64,000 bases of DNA. It comes from an uncultured Acidobacteriia bacterium (GTDB lineage Bacteria > Acidobacteriota > Terriglobia > Bryobacterales > Bryobacteraceae). Position 1 is the first letter of the stretch. The number at the start of each line of letters is the position of its first letter. The notes under the pieces are model-generated. The model was not told the origin of the DNA and did not search any database. It saw nothing but the letters and a program-made list of their open reading frames with translations. The stretch covers positions 1 through 64,000 of the forward strand of contig CAIQWJ010000010.1 of the NCBI GenBank assembly GCA_903875575.1, given 5' to 3'. Below, one piece after another: positions 1 to 9,152 of the stretch. Made by a program: the position numbers and the translations under genes.

Positions 1-165
1 GATCCAGTGTTCCAGACGGAACCCCACACCATCACCTGCTTACGCTTTCTTCTCTTAAAGACACCCTCCAACCGCGCTCTTCACCCGCAGCCGTTTACCG
101 CGCAGCGGTTTAGTTCACTCACAATCTGCAATATAGCATTTTTGCGGGCGGTGGCAAAAACGGCC
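1..165. other. Left-edge non-coding sequence
   Basis: This stretch lies downstream of the minus-strand GH57 gene. I see no convincing gene: the only open frame on the plus strand is short, lacks a ribosome binding site and runs into the GH57 gene antisense. It may contain the end of a transcription unit but no clear terminator hairpin is visible. Confidence 0.4.
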
Positions 166-2247
166 TCACCAGACGCTGGATTCGGCTAAGCCAGCACCGA
201 AACTGCCGCCGTGGGGGATGGACTGGATGGGCAGACCGTCCTGCCAGAACGACAGACGAACTCCTTTTAGCCCGTCTTTGAGGGCCACGCCGATTTCCAG
301 TACGTCTCGGAAGGCCGCTTCGGCCTGACCGGACTCCAGTAACGCCGACCCACCCGCAAGGCGTATGACGGCCAACTGACCGCTTCCCGTCTCCGGGTGG
401 ACCTGGATTTCGAGACCTTCCAACTGGGCAGCAGTTTCGGCGAAATCGGCGCGGACGTAGATCGAGTTGCCGTCGGAGCCGTAGAGGACTTCTTTCAGGA
501 GTGCGCGTTTGCCGTGCATGGCACCATCGCGCTGGTCGATGTCATAGACGCCGGCACCCATCCATTCAAAATAAGAGCCAACCACTCCATCTACAACCGG
601 ATGTATAGGGCCAGATGGCAGAATGCAGGTGTCCTTCGCTTCGGTGCGCAGGATGGATTGTGAAAGTTCCGGGGGAGTGGCGCGACCGAGGGCGCGGTAG
701 ACGTTGGCGAGGTGTTCGCGATAGATCTGGTCGAACTCTTCGCGATTGTCGGAGTGGTGCTCGGGGCCATACCACCAGTTCCAGTCGCTGCCTTCGGCGA
801 TCATGATCTCTTCCATGGCAAGGGCGCGCTTGTCCTCGGCCAGACCGCCGGGCGCGGCACAGGCGGCATCGTAAGCGCGGCGGGCGTCGAGCAGCAGTCG
901 CCAGGCCTTGTTGTCCTCTTCGGCACCGATCCAGACGTCGAAATTGGCGCTGATCCAGGAGCCGGGGAAGATGTTGATGAGGGGCTCGGGCTTCATCTTC
1001 TGGAAGGCTTCACCAACGGTGATTGCTTCCATGGAGGGATCGTTCTGAATGCCTGCGTAGAGTTCGCGGAAGAAGGGGCGGCCGCTGCGGTCGTAATATT
1101 CCCAGGCGTTTTCGCCATCGAGGATGATGGGGACCATGGCGTCGCGACCGCTGGCGAGGATGCCGGAGCAATTGTCGTGGATGCGTCGCAGGAAATCGCG
1201 CGCGGCGGTGCCGGAATCCATGCCGGAGTAGACGAAACCGATGAGGTCGCTCATCAGGTGGTCGCGGAAGATCATGCACATGTCGCGGCCGTCGCGGGCC
1301 CATTTGTAGGGCTTGTAGGTGACGTCGGGCGAGGCACCGCGGTTGAGGGTGCGTTCGAGGACGCCGTTGTCGGTCGCGGCCCATTGGAAGCCGACTTCAG
1401 AGGCGATGGAGAGGGCTTCATCGGAGACGGAACCTTCCGAGGGCCAGAGGCCGACGGGAGCTACGCCGAAGGTGGTCTTGATGTAGTCGCGGGCGCGCTG
1501 CAACTGCATGCGGGCGTCATTCGGGTATTTGAAGCGGGGCGGCAGCGGGACGTGCGGGTGGGAGACCTGGGCGATGTCGCTATCGCAGAGCAGCGGCAGA
1601 ATGGGGTGATAGAAAGGCGTGGTGGAGATTTCGATCTGGCCGGTTGCCGCGAGCTTGCGGTACTGCGGGATGACGAGGCCGATAATCTCGCGCTGCTTGC
1701 GGCCCATCAGGGCCTGATCTTCGTGGGAGAAGTTACGGCCCTTTTCGACGAGGGCACGGACTTCGGGATCGTGATCGAGAAATTCTTCATCGAACCATGC
1801 GACCTGGGAGAGAACCTGGAGGTCGCGGAAGTCCTGGGTGCCGAAGGAGGTGCGGCCGTTGGCAACGTCTTTCTGCGCCTGGTAAGCGTTGTAGAGTTCG
1901 CCGAAGCGCGGGTAGCGGTAGATCATGCGGCCCGGGTTGGCCATGAAGAAGTTGCGCAGGATAAAGGCCTGTTCGTCGGGCGTCAGGGATTCGGCGGGCT
2001 TGAGGGCGACGTTGAGAAATGGGTCATTGGCCGCGCCGCTGGCGTATTCCTCGACCTGCACCATCATGGACGGGACCAGGTTGAAGGTTTGCTTCACCCG
2101 GGGGAATTCTTCGAGGATCTTGACCATCCCGTAGTAGTCTTTGAGCGCGTGCATGCGGGTCCACGGGAGGCGGTATTCGCCGGAGACCAGGTCCTTGTAG
2201 AAGGGCTGGTGCATGTGCCAAAGGAAGCAGAGGTAGATTCGGGGCAT
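166..2247 (-). CDS. Glycoside hydrolase family 57 protein (alpha-amylase/glucanotransferase type)
   Basis: A 693-residue protein with the GH57 signature regions in order: HMHQP at residues 11-15, STTPFYHPILPLL around 208-220, WPSEGSVSD at 268-276 and ILDGENAWEYY around 375-385. By analogy with characterised GH57 enzymes, E271 would be the nucleophile and D377 the acid/base. No signal peptide is visible, so it is probably a cytoplasmic enzyme acting on alpha-glucans such as glycogen. Residues from about 530 form an extra C-terminal beta-rich region. The start follows the stop of the upstream beta-propeller gene by 3 bp, and a GGAG lies about 12 nt upstream of the ATG, so it is probably the last gene of that transcription unit. 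The family is certain. The exact specificity (amylase, branching enzyme, glucanotransferase) cannot be read here. Confidence 0.93.
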   Translation of the reverse strand: MPRIYLCFLWHMHQPFYKDLVSGEYRLPWTRMHALKDYYGMVKILEEFPRVKQTFNLVPSMMVQVEEYASGAANDPFLNVALKPAESLTPDEQAFILRNFFMANPGRMIYRYPRFGELYNAYQAQKDVANGRTSFGTQDFRDLQVLSQVAWFDEEFLDHDPEVRALVEKGRNFSHEDQALMGRKQREIIGLVIPQYRKLAATGQIEISTTPFYHPILPLLCDSDIAQVSHPHVPLPPRFKYPNDARMQLQRARDYIKTTFGVAPVGLWPSEGSVSDEALSIASEVGFQWAATDNGVLERTLNRGASPDVTYKPYKWARDGRDMCMIFRDHLMSDLIGFVYSGMDSGTAARDFLRRIHDNCSGILASGRDAMVPIILDGENAWEYYDRSGRPFFRELYAGIQNDPSMEAITVGEAFQKMKPEPLINIFPGSWISANFDVWIGAEEDNKAWRLLLDARRAYDAACAAPGGLAEDKRALAMEEIMIAEGSDWNWWYGPEHHSDNREEFDQIYREHLANVYRALGRATPPELSQSILRTEAKDTCILPSGPIHPVVDGVVGSYFEWMGAGVYDIDQRDGAMHGKRALLKEVLYGSDGNSIYVRADFAETAAQLEGLEIQVHPETGSGQLAVIRLAGGSALLESGQAEAAFRDVLEIGVALKDGLKGVRLSFWQDGLPIQSIPHGGSFGAGLAESSVW

Positions 2248-2250
2248 GGT

Positions 2251-4137
2251 TTATGGGGCTCCAGTAGGGGTGTTGCTGAATGCACCGAACAGGGGTGTGG
2301 CGGCGGCGTCGAAGATGGTGATGGGCCGGAGGCCGAGGATTATTTCGATGGTACGGAGGACGGAGAAAGGGTCGCCGCGGGTTGTGTCGAATGTAGGTTT
2401 CGTCCAGGGAGAGATGACCCGGACGTCCGTGAGTGTTCTTCCGGCTATGATCAAGCCGTCGTCGAACGCTGAGCCGGGAGACACTATGAAGATCGCGGTC
2501 TCATTCCGGAATTTGCTCTTTGCAACGGCGTCCGCGACGATGTTGTACACATCATGAAAGGCACCGATCCGCACGAGGAGCAATTGCGGCATGTCGCCCG
2601 CCTGTTCGAATTCCTTCATTTCCGCGGAAAATTCTTTGGCGCGGTCGGTGTCGGGATAGGCCGCATCGGGGCCACGATACTCCATGTCGGTCGATGGGGA
2701 GAGGATCGGGTCATAGACGCGGTCCACTTGCTCTCCATCGGCGTTGGGCTTCTCCAGATTGTGGACCTGGAAGCCGTAGTTGCGGAATTTCAGTCCGGCT
2801 TGCGCGGCTGCATTCCATATGTAGCCTGCGGGGGGAAGACTGGCTGGGTCAGGTGGACCGTTTGTGACGGGTGCGGCTTGGGTGCGGGCGAAGTAGTCGG
2901 TTTTGATTGCAGCTACCGCTGATTCGGAATTGCTGTCGGAGACGACGTAGACGACGTGTTTGATCGGGCCACCAGGGTGTATAGGATTGCCTGCGGGCGG
3001 GGCGGGAGGATCGAGCATTTCGTCGCGATAGTGGAACTTCGCCATCACCTCGTCGGAAGCGGCGCTAAGTCTTGCGTCGTCCGGAGCGTCGATGATTTGC
3101 ACGGAATCGCCGAGTCCATTGAGGATGGCGATGCGACCATCGGGCAGGGAGGTGACGGCAGTCGGATACTCGGCGGTGGGGATGTAGCCTTTGACGAAAT
3201 TGCGCTCGCCGGAGATATCGACGACTGCTATGGCGTTGACGTCCGAGCAGGCTACGTAGATCTGTTTTTTATCGGCGCTGATGCCTAGGGCACTGGGCGT
3301 CATGCCGAGCGGTTGGCGCGCTGTCAGCGCGAGGTTGATGGATTCGAGCTTCGTGAGATCGCCCGATTCGCTGGCTCCGAGGAGGAAGAGGCTATTGGTG
3401 TTGGCTCCGGGGACGAAGACGCGGGCCTTGATTTCGGCGATGCCGTCCGGGGGGGCGACGGCACCCTGGGGAAGACCGCCATCGAGCCAGAGCATGTCGA
3501 TGGGATGCGGGGCGACGCGGAAGTTGGCGAGGCGCTCGCCGGAGTTGACGTCGTACTGGCCGATGGTGCCGTCTGCCCAACTGGTGACGTACATCGTCTT
3601 GCCAGAGGGGTGGAAGAGGATGCGATAGGGGCGGCGGCCGGTCTTGATTCTGGAGAGGATGATGCCGGATTGTGGATTGATGACTGTGATGGAGTCGCGA
3701 TAGAGGTTGGCGACGTAGAGGAGGTGTCCATCGGGGGCGAAGCGCACGTCGCCGGCGAAATCCTGGGGGTTGCGGTCTCTTGCGGCTGAGATGGGGAAGG
3801 TGCGGGCTGCGGTGAGTTGGCCGCTGGCGAAGGTGTATTCGAGGACGGCGGCGCGGGTGCCGCCTCCAATGTAGACCTTGTCGCCGGTTTTCGAGAGGGC
3901 GAGGCCGAGCCAAGCTTCGGGGAGAGTGGTGCGGTTGAGTTCTTTGGCAGTTTTGAGGTCGATGACCGAAAGAGACGGTTGCTGGGTGGAAAGCACCAGC
4001 AGGTATTTGCCGTCCGGGGTCACGGCGGTCGACATGGGGAAGCTGCCTACCGGGATGGGGGCTGGGGATTGGGCGTGGATTGCCGGAGAGAGCAGGGCCA
4101 GCGCTGCGAAGAGGAGCGTGGACGAGATGCGGGTCAT
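2251..4137 (-). CDS. Secreted YVTN-type beta-propeller protein with degenerate phosphoesterase-like C-terminus
   Basis: 628 residues beginning with a Sec signal peptide (about residues 1-22, cleavage after HA/Q). Residues about 25-370 contain repeated propeller blades with VTPDGKYLLV, FAPDGHLLYVANL and FHPSGKTMYVTSW motifs, the YVTN/lactonase-like fold. The rest resembles the phosphoesterase domain usually fused to these propellers (IKHVVYVVSD, FDAAATPLF), but the usual ENRTYDQ-like and VEDDAQ-like motifs are absent. The domain is therefore probably not catalytic. An AGGAGGAAG ribosome binding site precedes the ATG, which overlaps the nadE stop by 4 bp, and GH57 follows after 3 bp. Likely periplasmic or exported; substrate unknown. 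Confidence 0.85.
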   Translation of the reverse strand: MTRISSTLLFAALALLSPAIHAQSPAPIPVGSFPMSTAVTPDGKYLLVLSTQQPSLSVIDLKTAKELNRTTLPEAWLGLALSKTGDKVYIGGGTRAAVLEYTFASGQLTAARTFPISAARDRNPQDFAGDVRFAPDGHLLYVANLYRDSITVINPQSGIILSRIKTGRRPYRILFHPSGKTMYVTSWADGTIGQYDVNSGERLANFRVAPHPIDMLWLDGGLPQGAVAPPDGIAEIKARVFVPGANTNSLFLLGASESGDLTKLESINLALTARQPLGMTPSALGISADKKQIYVACSDVNAIAVVDISGERNFVKGYIPTAEYPTAVTSLPDGRIAILNGLGDSVQIIDAPDDARLSAASDEVMAKFHYRDEMLDPPAPPAGNPIHPGGPIKHVVYVVSDSNSESAVAAIKTDYFARTQAAPVTNGPPDPASLPPAGYIWNAAAQAGLKFRNYGFQVHNLEKPNADGEQVDRVYDPILSPSTDMEYRGPDAAYPDTDRAKEFSAEMKEFEQAGDMPQLLLVRIGAFHDVYNIVADAVAKSKFRNETAIFIVSPGSAFDDGLIIAGRTLTDVRVISPWTKPTFDTTRGDPFSVLRTIEIILGLRPITIFDAAATPLFGAFSNTPTGAP

Positions 4138-5792
4138 TGGGCTTCCTCCTGATAGCGCTGGGCTATCGGGAAGCGTCGGCCGATCCCGAAGGCTTTCGAG
4201 GTGACCTTGAGACCGGGTGCCGCCTGCTGCCGCTTGTATTCGTTTCTATCCACTTTGCCGGCTACATCCTTCACAAGATTCAGCGCGATGCCGAGTTCGG
4301 CTGCGATTTCCACCGGGCTTCGCATCTCTTCCACGTACAGGCGGAGAATGGCGTCGAGCACTTCGTACGGGGGCAGGGAATCGCTGTCCTTTTGATCGGG
4401 ACGTAGTTCGGCGGAAGGCGGTTTCTCAAAAACCGATTCCGGGATGGCTCCGTTGTGGCGTTTGTTGGCTGCGCGGGAGAGGTCGTAGACCATCGTTTTC
4501 GGTACGTCGCTGATTACCGCGAGGCCGCCGCACATATCGCCGTAGAGAGTGCAGTAGCCGACGGCGATCTCGCTCTTGTTGCCGGTGGTGAGGACCATGG
4601 CGCCGAATTTATTGGAGAGCGACATCAGGGTGAGGCCGCGCAGACGGGCCTGGATGTTTTCTTCGGCGACATCGGGCTTGCGCCCTTCGAAGACCGGCGC
4701 GAGAGTGCGCAGCATTTCATCGTAGGCGGGAGAGATGGAGACGATCTCGAATTGAATTCCGAGGCGTTCGGCCATATCCTTCGCATCGCGCACGCTGTGG
4801 TCGGAAGAGTAAGGACCGGGCATGGCGACGCCGCGCACGTTTTCGCGACCGACGGCGTCGACCGCGACGGCGGCGGTGAGCGAGGAATCGATGCCGCCGC
4901 TGAGGCCGATGAGGACTTTGGCGAAGCCGCATTTGCGGATGTAATCGCGGGTGCCGAGGACGAGGGCTTCATAGACGGCTTCGGTTTCGTCGGGAATGTC
5001 CTCATGTATATCGCCGCGCCGAGCGGCGGTATCGACGATGACGAGATCTTCGCGGAACGATGCTGCCGAGGCGATGACGTTGCCATCGGCATCCATGGCA
5101 AAACTGGAGCCATCGAACACGACCTGATCGTTACCGCCCACCTGATTGACGACGATGGCGGGTACGCGGTGGCGGCGGACAAGGGCGCGGAACATATCGC
5201 GGCGCAATTCGCGCTTGCCTAAGTGATACGGGGAGGCGTTGACGCTGATGAGAAGGCTGCCGCCCTGCTGCATGAGTTCATCGACGGGATCGCGCGAGTA
5301 GAGGCGGTGGGTCCAGAAGAGCTTGTCGTTCCAGGAGTCTTCGCAAATGGTGAGGGCGAGGTTTTCGGTGCCGAGCGCCCAGATGGACTGTTCGCGGCCG
5401 GGCACGAAGTTGCGGCCTTCGTCGAAAACGTCGTAGGTGGGGAGCAGGAGTTTGGTCTGGCGCAGCAGGATGCGGCCAGCCTGGAGAATGGCGGCGGAGT
5501 TCGTGGTCTGCTTGCCGGTGGATTCCTGGGAGCGGCCGACGTAGCCGGCGACGATGGCGAGCGGGAGGTCTTTCGTATCTTCGGCCAGTTGGTGGAGGGC
5601 GCGCTCGGAACGTTCGGGGAAACTGCGTTTTTCCACGAGATCGCGGGGCGGATAGCCGGTGATGGAGAGTTCGGGAAAGACAGCGAGTTCGGCACCGCGT
5701 TCGGCGGCCTGGCGCGCAAGTCGGGTGATGCGGGCAAGGTTGCCGGAGAGGTCGCCGACAGTGGTGTTGATTTGCCCGAGGGCGATTCGCAT
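4134..5792 (-). CDS. nadE: Glutamine-dependent NAD+ synthetase
   Basis: 552 residues with two domains. The N-terminal nitrilase-type glutaminase domain has the triad candidates E41 (FPELSITGYPPRD), K114 (RQTKLLLP) and C150 (LTICEDSW). The C-terminal NAD synthetase domain has the ATP-binding GLSGGIDSS loop at 296-304. It amidates nicotinic acid adenine dinucleotide to NAD+ in the cytoplasm, using ammonia released from glutamine. The length fits the bacterial two-domain enzyme. The ATG is preceded by TGGAG at a suitable distance. The 4-bp overlap with the following beta-propeller gene implies translational coupling, although the two have no obvious functional link. Confidence 0.97.
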   Translation of the reverse strand: MRIALGQINTTVGDLSGNLARITRLARQAAERGAELAVFPELSITGYPPRDLVEKRSFPERSERALHQLAEDTKDLPLAIVAGYVGRSQESTGKQTTNSAAILQAGRILLRQTKLLLPTYDVFDEGRNFVPGREQSIWALGTENLALTICEDSWNDKLFWTHRLYSRDPVDELMQQGGSLLISVNASPYHLGKRELRRDMFRALVRRHRVPAIVVNQVGGNDQVVFDGSSFAMDADGNVIASAASFREDLVIVDTAARRGDIHEDIPDETEAVYEALVLGTRDYIRKCGFAKVLIGLSGGIDSSLTAAVAVDAVGRENVRGVAMPGPYSSDHSVRDAKDMAERLGIQFEIVSISPAYDEMLRTLAPVFEGRKPDVAEENIQARLRGLTLMSLSNKFGAMVLTTGNKSEIAVGYCTLYGDMCGGLAVISDVPKTMVYDLSRAANKRHNGAIPESVFEKPPSAELRPDQKDSDSLPPYEVLDAILRLYVEEMRSPVEIAAELGIALNLVKDVAGKVDRNEYKRQQAAPGLKVTSKAFGIGRRFPIAQRYQEEAQ

Positions 5793-5840
5793 GAAACTCC
5801 AGTTTAGCGGCGAGGGAGTTGTGGCCCGACGTGCCCCGAT

Positions 5841-7520
5841 CTACTGGATGTTGGTGGGTTGCAGGTTCACCTGCGCGGTGCCTTTGGGCGCGAGTTCCAC
5901 TTCCTGGTAGCGGGTGTGGGACTGCCAGAGTTTGCCGATGCTTTCCGGGGTCATGTCATAGCTGTCGCGGGTGGCGAGCACGTAATATTTGCCAGGCGGC
6001 AGAGTGTCGGACTTGTACTGGCCAAGCTGATCCGTGGGGCCGGAGACGATCCTTGCCGCGAGAACACCTTCGGAAGTGACGCCGGCGGGAATGGCGATGA
6101 CGGTGGTATCGGCTACCGGGTTGCCATCTTTGTCAGTCACTTTGGCGGTCAGGGTTGCGCCGTCCTGGGCGATGGTAACGCGGAGGCCGGTGCCGGCGAG
6201 CGTGGTCCCCAATTGGAGAGGCGAGTATTGGACGCTGCGGTCTCCGTAAGTGACGTCTTTGATGTAGAGGCCGGGGCTGTTCACGGTGGCACGGATTCCG
6301 TAGGTATCTAAGAGCAGGCCGGAGAGAGTGATGGTGCCGGGAATATCGGGACGACCGCCGGATTTTTCACCCGGGAACTGCGTTCGCAGCAGAGGCGTGA
6401 GGTTGATATTGGGCTTGACGGTGATCGGCGTGGGAGGAGGCGCGCCTTCGAGGACGGCTTCCGCGTCTAACGAAATGCCTGGAGTTGTGGAAAGGCGAAG
6501 ATCCGCGAGGTCGCGGTCGGCGACGGTGATGGCGGTAATGCCCCAAGTGGAATTGGGGCCGGCGTTGCGCTCGCTGGCGGTGAGACGGTAGCTGCCAGGG
6601 TAGAGTTCGCAGAAGCGAAATTCGCCATCCGCGCCGGTCGTGGTGGATGGCGAACTCATGAACATGCCGCCGGCGCTCGAAACGCCGCTGGAGGGTCCGA
6701 GGGGCTCAACGGAGACGTTGAGCGCCGTTGGTCCATTGGGGGTGGCGGCGATGCCCGAGACGCAATATGACACAGACTTGCGAACCTGTATATCGACACC
6801 TTCGCGATGCTCGCCGGGGCGAATTTGCAGCGGGGCCGCACCTTCGCGGTCGGGAGACGAGGGATACCAGGTGCGCATGGGTATCTGGCGGCGCATTTGG
6901 GGATTCAGGGGGACCTCGGAATGGGCAGGCAGGTTTAACCGGCGCGCTTCCGCGACGAGATAGTAGTTGCGCGAGGCTTCCACATTGGCGATGGAGTATT
7001 CACCCAGATCGTTGGTGCGTCCGGTGCTCCTCAGGAAATAGCCGACGGAGCCGAGATAGTATTCCTTCGAGACGAGGAAGACGGTCATGTTGGGCAGGGG
7101 TTCCTTGTTTTCGTCGACGATTTTTCCCGCGACGGTGCCGGTGACGGAGACGCCGAAATCGATGCCTTCCAGATCTCGCCCCGCCGTTGTGACGATGCGC
7201 GTAGTGGCACCGGCGAAACCCCGCGGGCCCTGCACACGGACCTGGTATTGCGCCGGGGGGATGTCACTGAGCTTGTAGTGGCCCTGCTCGTCCGTGGTGG
7301 ATGAGATCTGTTTTGTCGCGGCGGTCATGGTGATGCCGCCGTTCGCCCAGTTCGCGTTGATGTAGGTGGAAACGGTGAAGTCCTTGAGCGGCGCGCCGGT
7401 GGCTTTGTCTTTGACGGTGCCGGAAATGGCGGCGGTTGTGACGGCGGCTGGCGGGGCCGGTGTCTGCGCGAAGGTCAGCGTGGCGGTGAGGATGAGGCTT
7501 GCAGGGGACAGGATTCTCAT
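5841..7520 (-). CDS. Secreted protein with carboxypeptidase-regulatory-like (Ig-like) domains
   Basis: 559 residues from the ATG at 7520, preferred over an in-frame start 87 bp upstream because a GGAGG lies about 8 nt before it and it opens directly into a signal peptide (MRILSPASLILTATLTFAQ). Several beta-sandwich repeats of the CarboxypepD_reg-like type follow: ISGTVKDKATGAPLKDFTV near the N-terminus, GTVAGKIVDENKEPLPNMTV in the middle and ATLTAKVTDKDGNPVADTTV towards the end. These folds mediate binding or structural roles and no catalytic domain is visible. Its ATGA start/stop overlap with the upstream gene of the same architecture shows coupled translation. Such proteins are abundant in Solibacter relatives. 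Function unknown. Confidence 0.85.
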   Translation of the reverse strand: MRILSPASLILTATLTFAQTPAPPAAVTTAAISGTVKDKATGAPLKDFTVSTYINANWANGGITMTAATKQISSTTDEQGHYKLSDIPPAQYQVRVQGPRGFAGATTRIVTTAGRDLEGIDFGVSVTGTVAGKIVDENKEPLPNMTVFLVSKEYYLGSVGYFLRSTGRTNDLGEYSIANVEASRNYYLVAEARRLNLPAHSEVPLNPQMRRQIPMRTWYPSSPDREGAAPLQIRPGEHREGVDIQVRKSVSYCVSGIAATPNGPTALNVSVEPLGPSSGVSSAGGMFMSSPSTTTGADGEFRFCELYPGSYRLTASERNAGPNSTWGITAITVADRDLADLRLSTTPGISLDAEAVLEGAPPPTPITVKPNINLTPLLRTQFPGEKSGGRPDIPGTITLSGLLLDTYGIRATVNSPGLYIKDVTYGDRSVQYSPLQLGTTLAGTGLRVTIAQDGATLTAKVTDKDGNPVADTTVIAIPAGVTSEGVLAARIVSGPTDQLGQYKSDTLPPGKYYVLATRDSYDMTPESIGKLWQSHTRYQEVELAPKGTAQVNLQPTNIQ

Positions 7521-9109
7521 TCCGGGCCTCCAGCGGCTAACTCGACGGTGGCGGCCTCGCCACCTGCTACTGTGATTTCCGTCATCTTCGAAAGGTCTGT
7601 GAGCCACCTGGTTTTTGAGGCTGCGGTGGCTGGTTGTGCGGCGATTCGATACTTGCCCGGAGGCAGCGCGTCGAAAGTGAAATGGCCGTCGGCGGATGGA
7701 AATGCGAGCTGCGATTGGGTGCCTTCGGGGTTGGAGGGGTTGAGCAGGGTCACGGCGAAGTCGATGGGGCGCGGCGCGTGCAGGGTGCCGCGGATTGAGC
7801 CTGCTGCCGCCACTTCCACGGCTACCGGCTGCGGCAGATCTTTGTTGGCGAGATCGACGACAGGATCATTTGCCTGGTAGCAGCCGGAGCCGAGGCCGTT
7901 GGCTGTTACGCGGAAGCGACCGGGCGGCAGGTTGAGAATCGACTGTTCTTTCGCGACACTGACCGGGCCGTTGGCGCTGAAGAAGGCTATGCCCCAGGGG
8001 TCCAGCGAGGTTAGCGCGACTGTGGCGCTTTGTGGGCACGCCGCCGGGAACGGCGTGTTGCCGTGTGCGCGCAGAACTACGGAGAGAGAGCGCGCGGGGC
8101 TGACAGGCACGGAGAGTCCGGTGATATCCGCGCCGCCGATCTGGAGGCGCATCTTGCCATAGTAGGGGTCGCCCTTGCCGAGGACGGATTCATAGCCCGT
8201 GTATCCACCTGTGGGACCGGTAGTGAACAGGTCATAAGTGCCCGGAGGAACATTGGGGAACTCAAAATCACCATCTTTGCCCGCGAGTGCGATGGCGATC
8301 GGCAGTACCGGCTGATCGGGCAGGCCAAGTGCGAGAGCAAAGCCGGAGGCAGCGGGAATCGAATCGGGCCAGGCAACTTTGCCTCTGACTTTGTATTGAG
8401 TGGTGGGTGTGACCAGGAAATTGAGATTGTTGTAGGTCTCGCCGCCCGCGATGGTGAAGACCTTTGGGTTGGTGTTATCGGGGTAGAACTGCATGCCGGA
8501 CCCTTCGTTGAGGCCGTAGTACCACATGGCGAGTTCGTACTGGCCGGGAGGAAGGTCAAAAAAACGGAAATGGCCGCCGTCTTCGGGTGAAGCGTCGCGG
8601 AGAGAGCGGAATTCGTTGCTGCCAGGTTGTTTGGTCAGCACGGTGATTCGCGTGGCACCAATGGTCTGGCCGTAGGGCGCCATCACGCGACCAGGGACTG
8701 GTTCCCCTCGCACGTTGGCGACGTGGCCGTCCATCACGCCATAGCGGACGAGGCGGAGTTGCACAGGTGTATTGGCCGGAAGGTGGAGTGGGAATGTGGT
8801 GGTGATGAAGTTGGGTTTGACGGCGTCGATAGTGTAATCGCCGGGCGGCAGGCCAGTGCCGGAGAAATGACCGGCGCGGTCGGTATCGAGATCCGCAACG
8901 AGTTCGCGGTTGCCGGGTTTGTGAATCTTCAATTCGGCGGAGGCGACTGGCTCGCCCGAGGAATCTTCAAGGACGCGACCGGCGAGGACTTCGGCGGCTG
9001 GCGGCGCACTTTGTGCCCGCAGTTGCTGAATGTGCAGCAAGGCGATGGGTGCGATAGCCAGGAACGCTAACAGACGGAGCCATGGGGTGTTCGGTTCGCC
9101 GGGTGCCAT
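7517..9109 (-). CDS. Secreted protein with carboxypeptidase-regulatory-like domains, first gene of a coupled pair
   Basis: 530 residues. An N-terminal hydrophobic segment (about residues 11-30, ending LRAQS) looks like a signal peptide. Repeats of the regulatory-like beta-sandwich follow (LAGRVLEDSSGEPVASAELK, GVMDGHVANVRGEPVPG, GSIRGTLHAP), with the common PPGxY turn (LPPGDYTID, LPPGQYELAM, LPPGKYRIAA). It overlaps the next gene by 4 bp (ATGA). No Shine-Dalgarno sequence precedes the ATG. Instead a perfect 16-bp palindrome ends on the first base of the start codon, so translation may be leaderless and transcription repressor-controlled. Function unknown; probably envelope-located. Confidence 0.83.
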   Translation of the reverse strand: MAPGEPNTPWLRLLAFLAIAPIALLHIQQLRAQSAPPAAEVLAGRVLEDSSGEPVASAELKIHKPGNRELVADLDTDRAGHFSGTGLPPGDYTIDAVKPNFITTTFPLHLPANTPVQLRLVRYGVMDGHVANVRGEPVPGRVMAPYGQTIGATRITVLTKQPGSNEFRSLRDASPEDGGHFRFFDLPPGQYELAMWYYGLNEGSGMQFYPDNTNPKVFTIAGGETYNNLNFLVTPTTQYKVRGKVAWPDSIPAASGFALALGLPDQPVLPIAIALAGKDGDFEFPNVPPGTYDLFTTGPTGGYTGYESVLGKGDPYYGKMRLQIGGADITGLSVPVSPARSLSVVLRAHGNTPFPAACPQSATVALTSLDPWGIAFFSANGPVSVAKEQSILNLPPGRFRVTANGLGSGCYQANDPVVDLANKDLPQPVAVEVAAAGSIRGTLHAPRPIDFAVTLLNPSNPEGTQSQLAFPSADGHFTFDALPPGKYRIAAQPATAASKTRWLTDLSKMTEITVAGGEAATVELAAGGPE

Positions 9110-9124
9110 ACTAAATATTTAGTA
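9109..9124. promoter_or_regulatory. Perfect 16-bp palindrome, candidate BlaI/MecI-family operator
   Basis: TACTAAATATTTAGTA is fully self-complementary and its edge base is the A of the ATG of the 7517-9109 gene. It closely resembles the BlaI/MecI operator core as I remember it (TACT, AT-rich centre, AGTA). Acidobacteria carry many BlaI/BlaR-type pairs, but none is in this window. It lies only 28 bp beyond the end of the preceding vWA gene, so it probably marks a separate promoter. Confidence 0.6.
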
Positions 9125-9152
9125 CATTCGCGTGGATATTGCAAGGGGAGCT

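Noticed and set aside
712-2472. A 586-residue open frame on the plus strand, antisense to GH57 and its neighbour
   Set aside because: It mirrors the GC-rich third-position bias of the minus-strand genes and has no recognisable domain or ribosome site. The minus-strand proteins are well supported.
4455-5807. Plus-strand open frames antisense to nadE
   Set aside because: NadE has its complete catalytic residues on the minus strand. The plus frames lack any homology I know and have Asp/Val/Gly-rich shadow composition.
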